A stretch of 64,000 nucleotides of DNA from NCBI GenBank assembly GCA_029204225.1, contig CM055095.1:39982141-40046140 (forward strand). Direction: 5' to 3'. A program made the translations under genes and the position numbers. Each line of letters starts with the position of its first letter. Position 1 is the stretch's first letter. A model generated the notes under the pieces. The model did not search any database, was not told the DNA's origin, and worked only from the letters and a program-made list of their open reading frames with translations. Positions 11,157 through 24,439 of this stretch are shown here, piece after piece. Origin of the DNA: Diphasiastrum complanatum (lineage: Eukaryota > Streptophyta > Lycopodiopsida > Lycopodiales > Lycopodiaceae).

Positions 11157-12441
11157 CACTTACCATTAATGGTTAATCGCAATTCAGGGTTGCTCAGATG
11201 TGGTAAGAGCTGCAGGCTAAGATGGACTAACTATCTTCGCCCTGATTTGAAGCGTGGATTGCTCACGGACGAAGAGGAGAAGTTGATCATCGACCTGCAT
11301 GCTGTTCTCGGAAATAGGTAAGCCAAGAGATAGGTGTTTCATGATTCATCTCAAACTAGAAACACCAGCAATGAGCATCCAATCTTGCACGACAGATTCA
11401 ATCAGATTGTTCCCTAGAGTAGCATTGTTGAATGGCTCTCTTTGAAATGCATGCAGATGGTCTCGCATTGCTGCGCAGTTACCTGGTCGAACAGACAACG
11501 AGATAAAAAACTACTGGAACACTCGAATAAAAAAGAAACTGCGTCAAATGGGCATTGATCCAACCACACACCAGCATATTTCTTCCTCTCAGACGACCCT
11601 ATCACCAACGGAGGAATCTGACAACGCATCTCATGAACATGCATCAAACACTCAGCTTTCGGAGATGGCAGACCGAAACTGGGCCATGGAGCTATTTCCT
11701 CCCAAAGGATTACTGGAACACAAAAACATTCAAAAGGTAGAACCTTTAGCTATGATCGATCCCAGCATGAATGAAATTAAAAACCTCTTTGATCCTCGGT
11801 CTCCTGCTAATAACATCTCCGAAGGCATTAATGCTGAGAATTCTGAAGATGCATTTGTAGTCAATATAAATTGCGCACAAGAACTTCAAGCTTTTCTATT
11901 GGAAAACAAAACCCAGACTGCAGACTCGAAATCGTGGATAAATCCACTGATGCTTCAAGTCTCTACTCACATGCATACCTGGGCTGCGCATTCGCAGCCT
12001 CAAACATCTTTGCTGCTCCCCAGCCCCATGGACTCCACACCTTTGAATGAAATCGACAATCTTCCATTGGCTTCAAGGCAGGAAAATGCATCTCTTTGGG
12101 AACTCGTCTATGGCCCTTCTTCCATCTCCTCCTCCTGCTCCTCCTCCTCCTCTTCTTCGTCGTCTTCTTCTTCTCTGGTGGAGCTGCAGAACCGCTGCTT
12201 TACTGGATTATCCTGCCCGGAACTTAATAGTCTGGAATTTTTGCAGTGGACAGATATGCCAGTAGCACTAGAAGACAGTATGAGCACTGAATCAACCCCT
12301 GGAATGGGTGGTGGAGGGGAGTTAAATTTGCCATGGCTGCATCTGTGGGATGGATACACAGCTTGGCCTGATCAAAGTGATACTGCTCCAGGCACTTTCC
12401 AGGAGCTTCAGAGGCTGGCGGCCATTATGGATGATCTTTGA
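10948..12441 (+). CDS. R2R3-MYB transcription factor (MYB20/42/43/85-like)
   Basis: Three exons: 10948-11080, 11188-11317 and 11457-12441, joined in frame to 415 residues. The 133- and 130-bp first exons, split after the LAG codons and inside the Arg before WS, are the classic plant R2R3-MYB layout. Introns run GT...AG (GTTCTC...TTCAG and GTAAGC...TGCAG). R2 spans about residues 14-61 with W17, W37 and W57; R3 spans 67-112 with L70 at the first hydrophobic position, W89 and W108, and keeps the DNA-contact motif IKNYWNT. The start MGRQPCCEK and the [11 protein letters not shown] tail after R3 point to the group of Arabidopsis MYB20, 42, 43 and 85, nuclear activators of lignin and secondary-wall genes. 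The C-terminal region is divergent, with a Ser run near residues 309-327 from a TCC-rich tract and an acidic end, [10 protein letters not shown]. Intron 1 is largely a (CT)n(CA)n microsatellite. Family is sure; subgroup is likely; target genes are inference. Confidence 0.93.
11083..11153. repeat. (CT)n(CA)n microsatellite inside MYB intron 1
   Basis: Begins two bases after the 5' splice site and fills about two thirds of the 107-base intron. Length change here would alter intron length directly. Confidence 0.95.
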
Positions 12442-14798
<2,357 letters not shown>

Positions 14799-14799
14799 A

Positions 14800-15045
14800 A
14801 AGGATTTCAGATAGTCCCTCTTGACAAGTCAAGACCAAACCCTTTGAACCCTTTAATTTATAGCATAATAGGTAAAAACAAAATTGTATAAAGTCTTACA
14901 ATACAAGGTACCATAAAGCGAAGCAAGTTTTAAGACACTCAACTGTTACCTGCCACCATCCCACAAAACACAATCACACGAGTTAGTTACGTGAGGAAGA
15001 CAGGTGTCATCGCTAAGCATTAGTTGTTATCCATGTCTGAAACAA
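14800..15045. repeat. dispersed repeat, copy A (partner at 57528-57775)
   Basis: About 245 bases matching 57528-57775 in the same orientation. Shared words include CTTGACAAGTCAAGACCAAA versus CTTGATAAGTCAAGACCAAA, CACCATAAAGCGAA, TACCTGCCACCATCCCAC and GTTGTTATCCATGT. Both copies follow a GA stretch. It could be an LTR or the end of another element. Confidence 0.75.
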
Positions 15046-15129
15046 GATTCACTACCTTATCAGCTCAATTGCAAATATAGGTCCTAATGATTCCAATACG
15101 ACAGTAAAGCGCAATACTCTTACTAGATT

Positions 15130-15900
15130 ATCTTATTTCAAGAAATGTACTATGTTTATTTAAGCGTGACTCATAAGAAGCCTTTTTCAAAGTCATCTAT
15201 CAAGACTACACATCCATTGGAGCTCATACACTCGGATGTGCACTTCTCATCTTCAAAAAGCAAGGGTGGTGCTACTTGCTTTGTAACTTTCATTGATGAT
15301 TTCACTAGATTTACTTGGGTATATCTTGTAGCTTTTAAAGTTCAAAGCTCTAGTTGAAAAGCAATTTTCTTTCAAAATCAAAATTCTTAGAAGTGATGGA
15401 GGTGGTGAGTACACTTCCAATAAATTTCATGACTATTGTGAGCTTGAAGGCATTAAAAGGGAGTTTTCCTGTGCATATACACCATCTCAAAATGGTGGCT
15501 GAAAGAAAGAATAGAACACTATGTGACAACATATCGGCACAAGCTCTTGCAAACAATCCTATTTTTCATGCAAGAAGCAAGCATATAGAAGTGGCACATC
15601 ATTTTGTAAGGGAAAAGCTCATTGGAGGTGAAATCGACTTAGAACATGTCGACACATCTTCGTGTATTGTTGATCTTCTCACAAAGCCACTTTGCAAAAA
15701 TGCCTTCTCAAAGCATAGGTCTAATCTTGGTCTTATCTCAAGATCAATGCTTGATCCACATTAGATACATTTTTAGGAGGAGTGTCAAAATATTGAAAAA
15801 TCTATCTAATGTTGTGAGTATGGGTCCTAAAAATGCCAAAGATGAATTGAGCTCTTTTGGCTTAGTAAAGACCCATCTTAGAATAAAATATTCAAGGTAG
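15130..15900 (+). mobile_element. degraded Ty1/copia element with internal deletion
   Basis: Plus strand. Integrase sequence (THPLELIHSDVHF, CFVTFIDDFTRFTWVYLV, then in other frames LRSDGGGEYTSNKFHD and VAERKNRTLC) runs straight into the RNase H end (SAQALANNPIFHARSKHIEV, then HHFVREKLIGGEIDLEHV and STOP near 15764). The integrase C-terminus, all of reverse transcriptase and most of RNase H are therefore missing. A purine-rich AGGAGGAGTGTC near 15775 looks like polypurine tract plus LTR start. Its RNase H end closely resembles that of the intact element at 17128-22988, so they are probably of one lineage. Confidence 0.85.
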
Positions 15901-15914
15901 GTAGAAGTAGAAAC

Positions 15915-17127
15915 TCGAGCTATTTGTTTCTTCAGCTCCTCTCAAAGCGTGGTAGCTTTATGACTCCAAGATTGCTCCTCTATTTCTCGAACAAACCTTT
16001 GTCTAAAGCCTTTGTGAAGATGTCAACAACCATCTTCTTCATTCCAATGAAAGTAGTCTACAGCTTCTTCTTTTTGATTAGATCCCTTATCAAGTGGTAC
16101 TTGATTACAATGTGTTTCATTCTTGAGTGAAACACGGGATCCTTTGTCACATGTATTGCGGATGTATTGTCCATCTGCAAAATCAGAGGCTCATTCCTTG
16201 TTTCACCTAGTTCGTCAAGGAACTATTTGAGCCAAGTGATTTCATTGGCCATCTTTGCTGCTGCTACGTATTCTGCTTCGTAGGACGACTGAGTTATGAT
16301 GGTCTGTTTTTTGCTGACCCAGAGAATTCTACTCCTGCTGTAATGGTACATCCTCTTGAGACACTTTTGCAGTCGTCCTTGAGAGATGCCTAGCTAGCAT
16401 CACTGCATGAAAGCATCTGAAATCCTGCATCAGAAGGTACTGCAATATTCACTTCGCGATCTTCCAATGAGTCGTCATACTGAATTGACTCATCCTGAAC
16501 ACGACATAAGCAATGTCAGGGCGTGTGTTATCTGCAAGATACATTAGTGATTCGATTAGCTTCATTTATGGTGTATGTTGCATCAATTATCTTTCCTCCT
16601 TAGTCTTTGAACAATCTTCATTCATCAGGATTGTTCCTGCAAGCATTAGATTATTTGCTCCTTTGTGATTCATCATCTCAAAATCTTCTAGGATTTTCTG
16701 GGTATATCTGGACTGATGAAGGTATAATTTTTCTTTGTCACAGTCTCTATCAATCTATAAGCCAAGATAACATTTGGCTTCTCCTAGGTCTGTAATCTCG
16801 AAATGTTTTGAGATCTCATTCTTCACTCCTACAATTTGGCCTTCGCTTCTACATAGTATCAGGGTGTATGATGAATGATTGTCATATCCTACAAGATATC
16901 CTTGTTCTGCTTTCTTATCAAGCTTCTTTCGAAGCTTGTCAGGAACCTATGCAGGCAAAGGTTCGAATATGAGTCAGATTGGGTTTTCTACCCCACCATA
17001 GTTCGTGTGGTGTTGTGTGAGGAACAACAGGCTTTCCTGTCCTGTTCTGAATGTAGGCAGCTATAGCTACTGCTTCAGCCCACAACACCCTTGGAGCCTT
17101 CAAATAGGCCATCATGCACCTAGCGGC
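15915..17127 (-). mobile_element. older copia element 2, 3' part (integrase C-term to RNase H)
   Basis: Minus strand, interrupted host of the nested intact element. Next to the insertion it encodes the integrase C-terminus (ARCMMAYLKAPRVLWAEAV, then IQNRTGKPVVPHTTPHELWW, to about 16950). At the other end are RNase H residues (AYEAEYVAAAAKMANEITWL-like, then LILQMDNTSAIHVTKDPVFH and SRMKHIVIKYHLI) at about 16100-16290. Between them only scraps of reverse transcriptase remain. Many stops. The remainder of this element continues at 22989. Confidence 0.85.
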
Positions 17128-17780
17128 TGTGAAAAACTCAGATCCAAAAGATTCTAAAGTTTCATAAAGATCTTGGCCATGGAAGTTATGCACATCTAGA
17201 TTGAAAAAATGATAGAAATTGTGATGTTAAGCATACTAAACATCAACTAAACATCAAAATCTGATCATAAGCTTCCACAAACAGAAACTTGCTGTCCCTG
17301 TCCGTACTTCAGAGCCTACAACCTGCATTTCACACGTGTGAAGCCATAGCAACAAAGAAATCACAATTCTAGTGGCTAGAATGCAAGATATGAACAAAAA
17401 AGTGAGAGAGAAGAAGATGGACCTTCAAAGAGCATAACATTCATTCAATAGAATGAAAATGAGATGTGTACATACTCGTGGAGATGGCTACTTATAGCAG
17501 CCATAGTGCCTCTTGGCCACTTGTCTTATGATAGGCTAAAATTGGGGTCCAATAGGATTCACCCATATACCTAGAAATTTGGTCAAATAGGAATGCACCA
17601 AATTATGAGCCAATAGAAGAGCTCCACACTCGACCTCCTCTAATTAATGTGACCTCAAAAGTAGTGTACACATACTTTGGGCCTCTACATACATGTATGA
17701 ACCTATCTCTAACTTTTATTTGGCCATAGGCCTACAAAATCTGAAGTTAGGAAAATACTACTAGTTGACAATTTTTCACA
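17128..17780 (-). repeat. 3' LTR of intact copia
   Basis: 653 bases, with TG...CA ends forming a 9-bp inverted repeat. By eye it differs from the 5' LTR at three sites: GATTCTAAAG/GATGCTAAAG, GGCTACTTAT/GGCTATTTAT and ATCTGAAGTT/ATCTCAAGTT. Confidence 0.97.
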
Positions 17781-20700
17781 CTCCCTCTTCAACTAGTTTT
17801 AGCATAGATTTAGAAAGTACACCAAGACTTGTTCTATGCTTGAAAAATAAGTCCTTTCCCAATGCTTTGGTAAAGATATCAGCCACACATTCCTTTGATG
17901 GGACATGTTCAAGCTTGATCTCTTTTGCCAACACTTGTTCTCTCACAAAATGGTAAGCCACCTCGATATGTTTGCTCCTTGCATGGAAAACCGGATTGCT
18001 TGCTAGACTTTGGGCTGAAAGGTTGTCACAAAAGATGATTGGACTCTCTGAAAAATCCAGCAAATGAAGCTCCATAATCATCCTCTTGATCCACACCATC
18101 TCCTTTGTGCATGATGTCAAAGCTTTGTACTCGGCCTCACTAGAAGAAAGTGATATAGTTGCTTGTTTCTTCGACATCCATGAGATAGCTCCATCACCTA
18201 TGAAAATAGCATGTGCATTTATGGATTTTCTATCCATAAGGTCCCCTGCAAAATCTGAATCTGAAAAACCAAATAAGTTAGGTGATGAGCCTCTATAAAC
18301 AATGCCAAAATCTTTTGTTCCCGAGATGTATCTCAAGATCCTCTTTCCTAGTTTCCAATGTTCTATGCTAGGATCTTGCATGAATTGGCTTAATCTACCA
18401 ACACAATAAGATAAATCAGGTCTTGTGATGGTTAGATATATAAGAGAACCTATTAGCTTCCTATAGAGAGTAATGTCCTCGAAGGATCTTTCATTACCTC
18501 TTATAGTTAGCTTTACATGTGATTCCATAGGTGTATCAATAGGATTTGCATCTACCATATGAAATCTATTGAGAATAGAAATAGCATACTTCTCTTGTGA
18601 AATAAAAGTGATTTGAGAAGTTCTAATTACTTCTATTCCTAAGATATAGCTCAAAAGACCAAGATCATGCACTTCAAATTCCTTTTTTAGTGCTTTCTTG
18701 ATATCTTCTATATCTTCCTTGTTCCCTCCACTTAAAATAATGTCATCCACATAAATTAGAAGGATTGTAACATCATTAGCACTAATTCTAAAGTAAAGTG
18801 AATGATCATACTCACTCATAGTGAAGTTTTGAGAAAGTAGAAAAGAGTTAAGCCTAGCATACCAACTCCTTGGTGCTTGCTTAAGACCATACAAACTTTT
18901 TTGTAGAAAACACACATGATTAGGCTTGCTATGAGAAACATAGCTCTCGGGTTGCTCCATGTAGACTTCCTCTTCAAGATCACCATTCAAGAAAGCATTA
19001 GAAATGTCTAATTGCCAAAGATCCCATCCATAAAGAGTTGCAAGGGAAATGATTACTCTTATGCTCACCATCTTTGCCACGGGTGCAAAGGTTTCCTCAT
19101 AGTCAATGCCATGCTCTTGAGCATAACCTTTAGCCACCAACCTTGCCTTCAACTTGTTGATAGATCCATCTTGATTTGTCTTTACCTTGAAGATCCATTT
19201 GCATCCAATTGCACTTTTGCCCTTTGGAAGCTCCACCAATCTCCATGTGTTGTTCTTCATAAGTGCTTCAAACTCAAGATCCATTGCTTGGATCCATTCC
19301 TCTTTTTGCCTTGCTTCATCTACACATGAAGGTACATCAAAAGAAGTTAGGAAAGCATAGTTGGATCCATCCACCACTTGCTTACCTTTGCCATCATAAG
19401 TGAGCCTTGAGGGTTTCACTTTATGCCTTGGAGTTCTCCTTGGAATTTGACTTGAAGAGGCTTCTTCAACATCCACATCCAATGTGTCATCAACTCCATT
19501 GTCATCAAGCACATTAGTTGCAACAACACCATCATCACTTGAAACAACTTTTGGAATGTTACTTTCATCAAAAATGACATCCCTACTTGTGAACACTTTC
19601 TTGATTGAAGGAACATAAATCCTATATGCTTTGCTTACTTCACTATAACCAACAAAAATGCCCTTTCTTGAAGATGGATCCTCCTTAGTTCTATCATCAA
19701 GAGTAATGTTGAAGTAGCAAATGCATCCAAAAGTTCTTAGAAACTTGACATTAGGCTTCGTACCAAACAAAGCTTCAAAAGGGGTTTTTCCTTCCAATAC
19801 AACACTTGGCCATCTATTGCATAGGAAATTTGCACACAACAAAGCATCACTCCAAAAAGGTTTAGGAAGATTAGCATTCAATCTCATTGCCTTTGCACTC
19901 TCACACAAGGTTCTATTCTTCCTCTCGGCCACTCCATTTTGTTGTGGTGTTCTTGGACATGTGTACTCCCTCTTGATCCCATGCTCATCGCAAAAGGCTT
20001 TGAATTTGTTAGAAATGTATTCACCACCATTGTCGCTCCTCAAGCATTTGATTTTGGTTGTAAATTGAGTCTCAATAGCAACTTTGAACTTGACAAACAC
20101 ATCAAACACCTCATCCTTGCTCTTTAGTAGATAAACCCAACAAAATCTACTAAAATCATCAATGAAAGTTACATACATCTTAGCACCTCCATTGCTAATT
20201 GTAGTAACACCATGAATATCCGAATGCAAGAGAGAAAAAGGCATCTTAGATCTAGATATAGATCTAGTATATGGCAATCTATGTGATTTAGACAAAGCAC
20301 ATTCTTCACAAACATGATTCAAGCAAGTAAGAGACTTGGGAAGTCCCCTTACTACCTCCTTTTTGGCTATTACCTCCAAGGCCTTGTAGTTGAGATGTCC
20401 CATCCTTTTATGCCATACCTCTTGAATTGACATTTGTTCATTTGCCATGCATCCAACTTGGTTAGCAACAACACATGCATCAAGCTTGAACAATTTCCCT
20501 TGCCTTTTCCCTTTTGCAATGATACTACACCCCTTTTTGATCAAGCAAGCATCACCATCAAACTCAACTTTGAATCCTTTGTCAAGCATTTGGCTTACAC
20601 TAAGTAAGTTCTTGGTAATGGATGGAATGAGCAAAACATCTTTCAATTCTATATTCCTATTTGTAGAAAGTGAAATAGGAATTGTGCCAATCCCCTTGAT

Positions 20701-21726
20701 TGCACACTCACCATCATTTGCGGTATAGATTACCTTCCTATCACCATCAAATGCCATTAAAGATGAAAAATACTCTTTATGATATGTCATATGAGAAGTG
20801 GCTCCACTATCAATCCACCAAGGATCAATGTCTCCATGATTAGCCAACAAGCAAGATGACATAACAAAAGCATCATTTGAAAGAAGCTCATCCCCACCCT
20901 CATCAATAGTTAGATTGGTTTGCTTTTCCCCTTGATCCCTCTTTTTCTTAAAACAATCACTAGCAAAATGCCCTTTGACTCCACAATAGAAACATTTTAG
21001 CTTAGATCTATCCTTCTTTTTGCCAAAAGTAGAGTGCTCACCTTGGTCTTGCCCTTTAGACCAATTGCTTTTACCTTTGCCCTTGAACTTGCCTTTAGAG
21101 AACATTGCCTCCTCTTCTCCTCCTTGAGATGTAGAAGATGCTCCCACTCTTGCTTGCAACCTGAATTCTTCAGCCAACAAGACCTCTTGCAAGTCTCCAA
21201 CACTTGGTAAACATTTTTGGATAGCATAACTTTGAACAAGATTAGCATGATCATCCAACAAGCCATTGAGAATCACTTGAACAAGCTCCTCATTATTTAT
21301 GCCATCATTAATGCATGCTAACTCATCATTCAATGCTTTAACTCTCAAAACAAAAGCATGTCCATTCTCACTCTTCTTTTGCATACAAGAAAAGATTTGC
21401 CTTCTTAAAGTCAACACTCTAGAAGTAGACTTGGATTCATAAACCTTCTTCAAGGCTTCCCAAGCTTCACTAGATGATGTGCACTTACCAACCTCTTTGA
21501 TAAGCTCATTTGTCACATTCATCTTGATCATGTGAAGGGCTTTCTTTGCCCTCTTGTCATACCTCAATTGTTCTTGAGGTGCCAAAGGTCTCTCCTCCAC
21601 ACCTACAACAATATCCATCAACTCATTCATCTCAAGCAAAGACTCCATCCTTACTTTCCAAGTAGAATAGTTGAGGGAGGTAAGCCTATCATTGCTTTCC
21701 AACATGTAGCCTCCATTTGTAGCCAT
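17776..21726 (-). CDS. copia gag-pol polyprotein, 1316 aa, intact
   Basis: Single open frame from ATG at 21726 to a stop that falls just inside the 3' LTR. Domains in order, approximate residues: gag of the DUF4219/UBN2 type (15-230); CCHC knuckle CFYCGVKGHFASDC (about 243-256); aspartic protease DSGATSHM (about 305); GAG-pre-integrase HHCC with HKRMGHLNY and CEECALSKSH (about 435-475); integrase core with SDIHGV, FIDDFSRF, SDNGGEYIS and NGVAERKNRTLC (about 500-625); reverse transcriptase with LDISNAFLNGDL and the catalytic YVDD (about 890-1000); RNase H with SDSDFAG and SSSEAEYKAL (about 1150-1215). Gag packages RNA, protease cuts the polyprotein, RT/RNase H copies RNA to DNA and integrase inserts it. 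No stop or frameshift. The order integrase before RT defines Ty1/copia. Confidence 0.97.
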   Translation of the reverse strand: MATNGGYMLESNDRLTSLNYSTWKVRMESLLEMNELMDIVVGVEERPLAPQEQLRYDKRAKKALHMIKMNVTNELIKEVGKCTSSSEAWEALKKVYESKSTSRVLTLRRQIFSCMQKKSENGHAFVLRVKALNDELACINDGINNEELVQVILNGLLDDHANLVQSYAIQKCLPSVGDLQEVLLAEEFRLQARVGASSTSQGGEEEAMFSKGKFKGKGKSNWSKGQDQGEHSTFGKKKDRSKLKCFYCGVKGHFASDCFKKKRDQGEKQTNLTIDEGGDELLSNDAFVMSSCLLANHGDIDPWWIDSGATSHMTYHKEYFSSLMAFDGDRKVIYTANDGECAIKGIGTIPISLSTNRNIELKDVLLIPSITKNLLSVSQMLDKGFKVEFDGDACLIKKGCSIIAKGKRQGKLFKLDACVVANQVGCMANEQMSIQEVWHKRMGHLNYKALEVIAKKEVVRGLPKSLTCLNHVCEECALSKSHRLPYTRSISRSKMPFSLLHSDIHGVTTISNGGAKMYVTFIDDFSRFCWVYLLKSKDEVFDVFVKFKVAIETQFTTKIKCLRSDNGGEYISNKFKAFCDEHGIKREYTCPRTPQQNGVAERKNRTLCESAKAMRLNANLPKPFWSDALLCANFLCNRWPSVVLEGKTPFEALFGTKPNVKFLRTFGCICYFNITLDDRTKEDPSSRKGIFVGYSEVSKAYRIYVPSIKKVFTSRDVIFDESNIPKVVSSDDGVVATNVLDDNGVDDTLDVDVEEASSSQIPRRTPRHKVKPSRLTYDGKGKQVVDGSNYAFLTSFDVPSCVDEARQKEEWIQAMDLEFEALMKNNTWRLVELPKGKSAIGCKWIFKVKTNQDGSINKLKARLVAKGYAQEHGIDYEETFAPVAKMVSIRVIISLATLYGWDLWQLDISNAFLNGDLEEEVYMEQPESYVSHSKPNHVCFLQKSLYGLKQAPRSWYARLNSFLLSQNFTMSEYDHSLYFRISANDVTILLIYVDDIILSGGNKEDIEDIKKALKKEFEVHDLGLLSYILGIEVIRTSQITFISQEKYAISILNRFHMVDANPIDTPMESHVKLTIRGNERSFEDITLYRKLIGSLIYLTITRPDLSYCVGRLSQFMQDPSIEHWKLGKRILRYISGTKDFGIVYRGSSPNLFGFSDSDFAGDLMDRKSINAHAIFIGDGAISWMSKKQATISLSSSEAEYKALTSCTKEMVWIKRMIMELHLLDFSESPIIFCDNLSAQSLASNPVFHARSKHIEVAYHFVREQVLAKEIKLEHVPSKECVADIFTKALGKDLFFKHRTSLGVLSKSMLKLVEEGV

Positions 21727-22323
21727 GTTGCAATGATTGATCTCTGATCTTTGACCTGTTCCAATGCACTAAGCACTCTCTTGAATCAACAAATGAAACA
21801 CAAGAAGAAATCACAAAGATTTGGAACCTAAAACCTTACTTTTTCTCTCTTTTCCTCACTTTTTCCTTAATTTTAGCCACTAGTTTTATGATTTCTTGAT
21901 CAAACCAAGACCAAACCTCAATATACTTGCTTTTCCCTCACTCCTAAGATTGAAATACACTCTTGAATCATTCAGCAAACTGAAAATCAGAGGGTTACAT
22001 CAATTTTGAAGTTTTTGACATGAAGAAGCAAGAAATTGAATCAAAAAACTATATGCTAGAATGGAAAACTAATAGGATCTTGTTGGATCTTGCATCTCCC
22101 TCTTTCCAAAACAATTTTTGTCTCCTTATTCTGATAAGTACAGAGGGAATTCGCCCTACTTCAATTGAAATGCATACAAATGATGTTTTGATCACAAAGA
22201 TCCAATTTCTACACATAAATCAACAAGATTTTTAGCTAGAAACTTGATTGGAATGCTACAAAAGCAAACTCGCCCACAAATCTCTTCTAAATCTGGCAAA
22301 ACCTGCACATTTGGCCGCCTAAT

Positions 22324-22335
22324 GCTCTGATACCA
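22324..22335 (-). promoter_or_regulatory. primer-binding site of intact copia (tRNA-iMet)
   Basis: The reverse complement is TGGTATCAGAGC, directly next to the 5' LTR with no spacer. It matches the initiator tRNA-Met 3' end. Confidence 0.95.
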
Positions 22336-22988
22336 TGTGAAAAACTCAGATCCAAAAGATGCTAAAGTTTCATAAAGATCTTGGCCATGGAAGTTATGCA
22401 CATCTAGATTGAAAAAATGATAGAAATTGTGATGTTAAGCATACTAAACATCAACTAAACATCAAAATCTGATCATAAGCTTCCACAAACAGAAACTTGC
22501 TGTCCCTGTCCGTACTTCAGAGCCTACAACCTGCATTTCACACGTGTGAAGCCATAGCAACAAAGAAATCACAATTCTAGTGGCTAGAATGCAAGATATG
22601 AACAAAAAAGTGAGAGAGAAGAAGATGGACCTTCAAAGAGCATAACATTCATTCAATAGAATGAAAATGAGATGTGTACATACTCGTGGAGATGGCTATT
22701 TATAGCAGCCATAGTGCCTCTTGGCCACTTGTCTTATGATAGGCTAAAATTGGGGTCCAATAGGATTCACCCATATACCTAGAAATTTGGTCAAATAGGA
22801 ATGCACCAAATTATGAGCCAATAGAAGAGCTCCACACTCGACCTCCTCTAATTAATGTGACCTCAAAAGTAGTGTACACATACTTTGGGCCTCTACATAC
22901 ATGTATGAACCTATCTCTAACTTTTATTTGGCCATAGGCCTACAAAATCTCAAGTTAGGAAAATACTACTAGTTGACAATTTTTCACA
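22336..22988 (-). repeat. 5' LTR of intact copia
   Basis: 653 bases, near identical to 17128-17780. As the 5' LTR of a minus-strand element it should hold the promoter; CTATAAATAGCC on the minus strand (about 22690-22705) is a good TATA candidate and is where one of the three LTR differences falls. Confidence 0.95.
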
Positions 22989-24430
22989 GCGGCTTCTATG
23001 AAGTCCCATTCTTCTTTCTGCAACACCATTGTGCTGCTGTGTATAGGATGTTGTCCTTCTGTGAGTGATTTTTCAGTCATTGTAGAAATCAGTGAATCGG
23101 TTTGAGATGTATTCTCCACATTGATCTGTTCTGATCTGCTTCACCTTGTTTCCTGTGTATCTTTCTACCCAGCTCACATATTCTGTGAACTTGTCAAATG
23201 TATCTGATTTATTGTGAATGAAGTAGACTCTGGCAAACTTACTGTAATCATCAATAAAGGTGATGTAGTACTTCGAGCCTCCTACTGAGATCACTCGAAA
23301 GGTCCACAGATGTTCGAATGTACTAGCTCCAGAATCTTTGTCATTCTGTAGGAGTCCTTGACAAAAGGAGTACGTGACATCTTACCTTTTATAGATGCAT
23401 CACAGGTCATCGAATTGGTCGCATTCGAGATGCTCACCCCTGTGATAGCTCCATGATGGCTTGCTTGATACAATGCCATGGAGTTCATATGGCATAGTCT
23501 CTTGTGCCATAGAATATCTGACGAATCATCTTGGGTTTGATGCACTTGATCTGCAGGTAGGTGTACTTTCAAGTGATACAGGTTGCATTTTCTTCTACCT
23601 TGTGTAATCAATGTACTAGTGCTTGCATCAACGACGTTACATGTTTCGTGTGAAAACGTCGCACACATCCCAGCGTCTACTATCCTTGCAACTGATAGCA
23701 AGTCCTGCTACAATGTAGGTATGAACAAAACGTCTTCGAGTCATTTGTCTCTGTCATTTGTGTTGAGCCACAACGAACCAATACCATTCACTTGATGTTT
23801 CAATCCGTCTCTAAGAATAATAAATCTTGATGGATCTACAGAAAGGCAGAATTTATCCATCTTGATGTAACAAAGTGTGAGGTTGCTCCTGAATCAAGGA
23901 TTACATCCTGTATGTCAGGTGTCGATGCTGCACACATGTTTGCACAGATGTAGGCAGTCGAATTTCCATTATTTGATCTTTCTTCGCCCATCTTCGGGCT
24001 TTCTGGCTTTTCGACGTAGGATGAACTATTATTGTTCTCCTGTTTGCCTTGAGCTTATTTGTTTCTTGGATTCTGGTAACAGTCCATGGCTGCATGACCC
24101 TTCTTGTGACAATGGATACTCAATCTTCGGATTGAGCCAGCATGAATCGATAGTATGTCCTTCACGTCTGCATCTCACGCATGTTTTCTTGTCGCCATTC
24201 TGCTGTTTAGGCTTTTCTTTATTCTTCCAACCGCCTTTGTTGGCTCCCTTCGCTTGCTGGTCTCGATCCTGCCTTCAGTTGGCTCCCTCTTACGCTTGAA
24301 CTATTTTTTTGGCTTCTCCTTGTTGTCATAGGGAGCTTGACCAGAAACGTCCTTGTGATCAAGGTGCTCACAAGCTTCGACTTCTTCTCGAATCTCGATC
24401 ACTGTCTTTTTGAGTGTCATAGTTGGATCC
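22989..24430 (-). mobile_element. older copia element 2, 5' part (gag to integrase)
   Basis: Minus strand, continuing the element broken by the nested insertion. From about 24430 downward it shows gag with a CCHC knuckle CVRCRREGHTIDSCW (about 24140-24185) and a second weaker one (HKKGHAAMDC), protease remnant DSGATSHFV near 23880, GAG-pre-integrase with LWHKRLCHMNS (about 23500), integrase FIDDYSKFARVYF and RTDQCGEYISNRF (about 23100-23250), and NGVAERR at the insertion junction. Several stops and shifts make it non-functional. I cannot identify its LTRs. Confidence 0.87.
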
Positions 24431-24439
24431 TTTGCTAGA

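Larger units (their letters stand above)
17128..22988 (-). mobile_element. intact, young Ty1/copia LTR retrotransposon, nested
   Basis: A 5861-bp element with two 653-bp LTRs (17128-17780 and 22336-22988), both TGTGAAAAA...TTTTTCACA, differing at only three positions by eye. It is bordered by the perfect 5-bp target duplication GCGGC (17123-17127 and 22989-22993). The primer-binding site directly abuts the right LTR, and a purine tract (GAAGAGGGAG on the minus strand) directly precedes the left LTR. One uninterrupted 1316-codon gag-pol frame fills the interior. All parts for mobility are present, so it may be active or recently active. It landed inside the integrase gene of an older copia whose halves lie on both sides. 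Confidence 0.97.
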
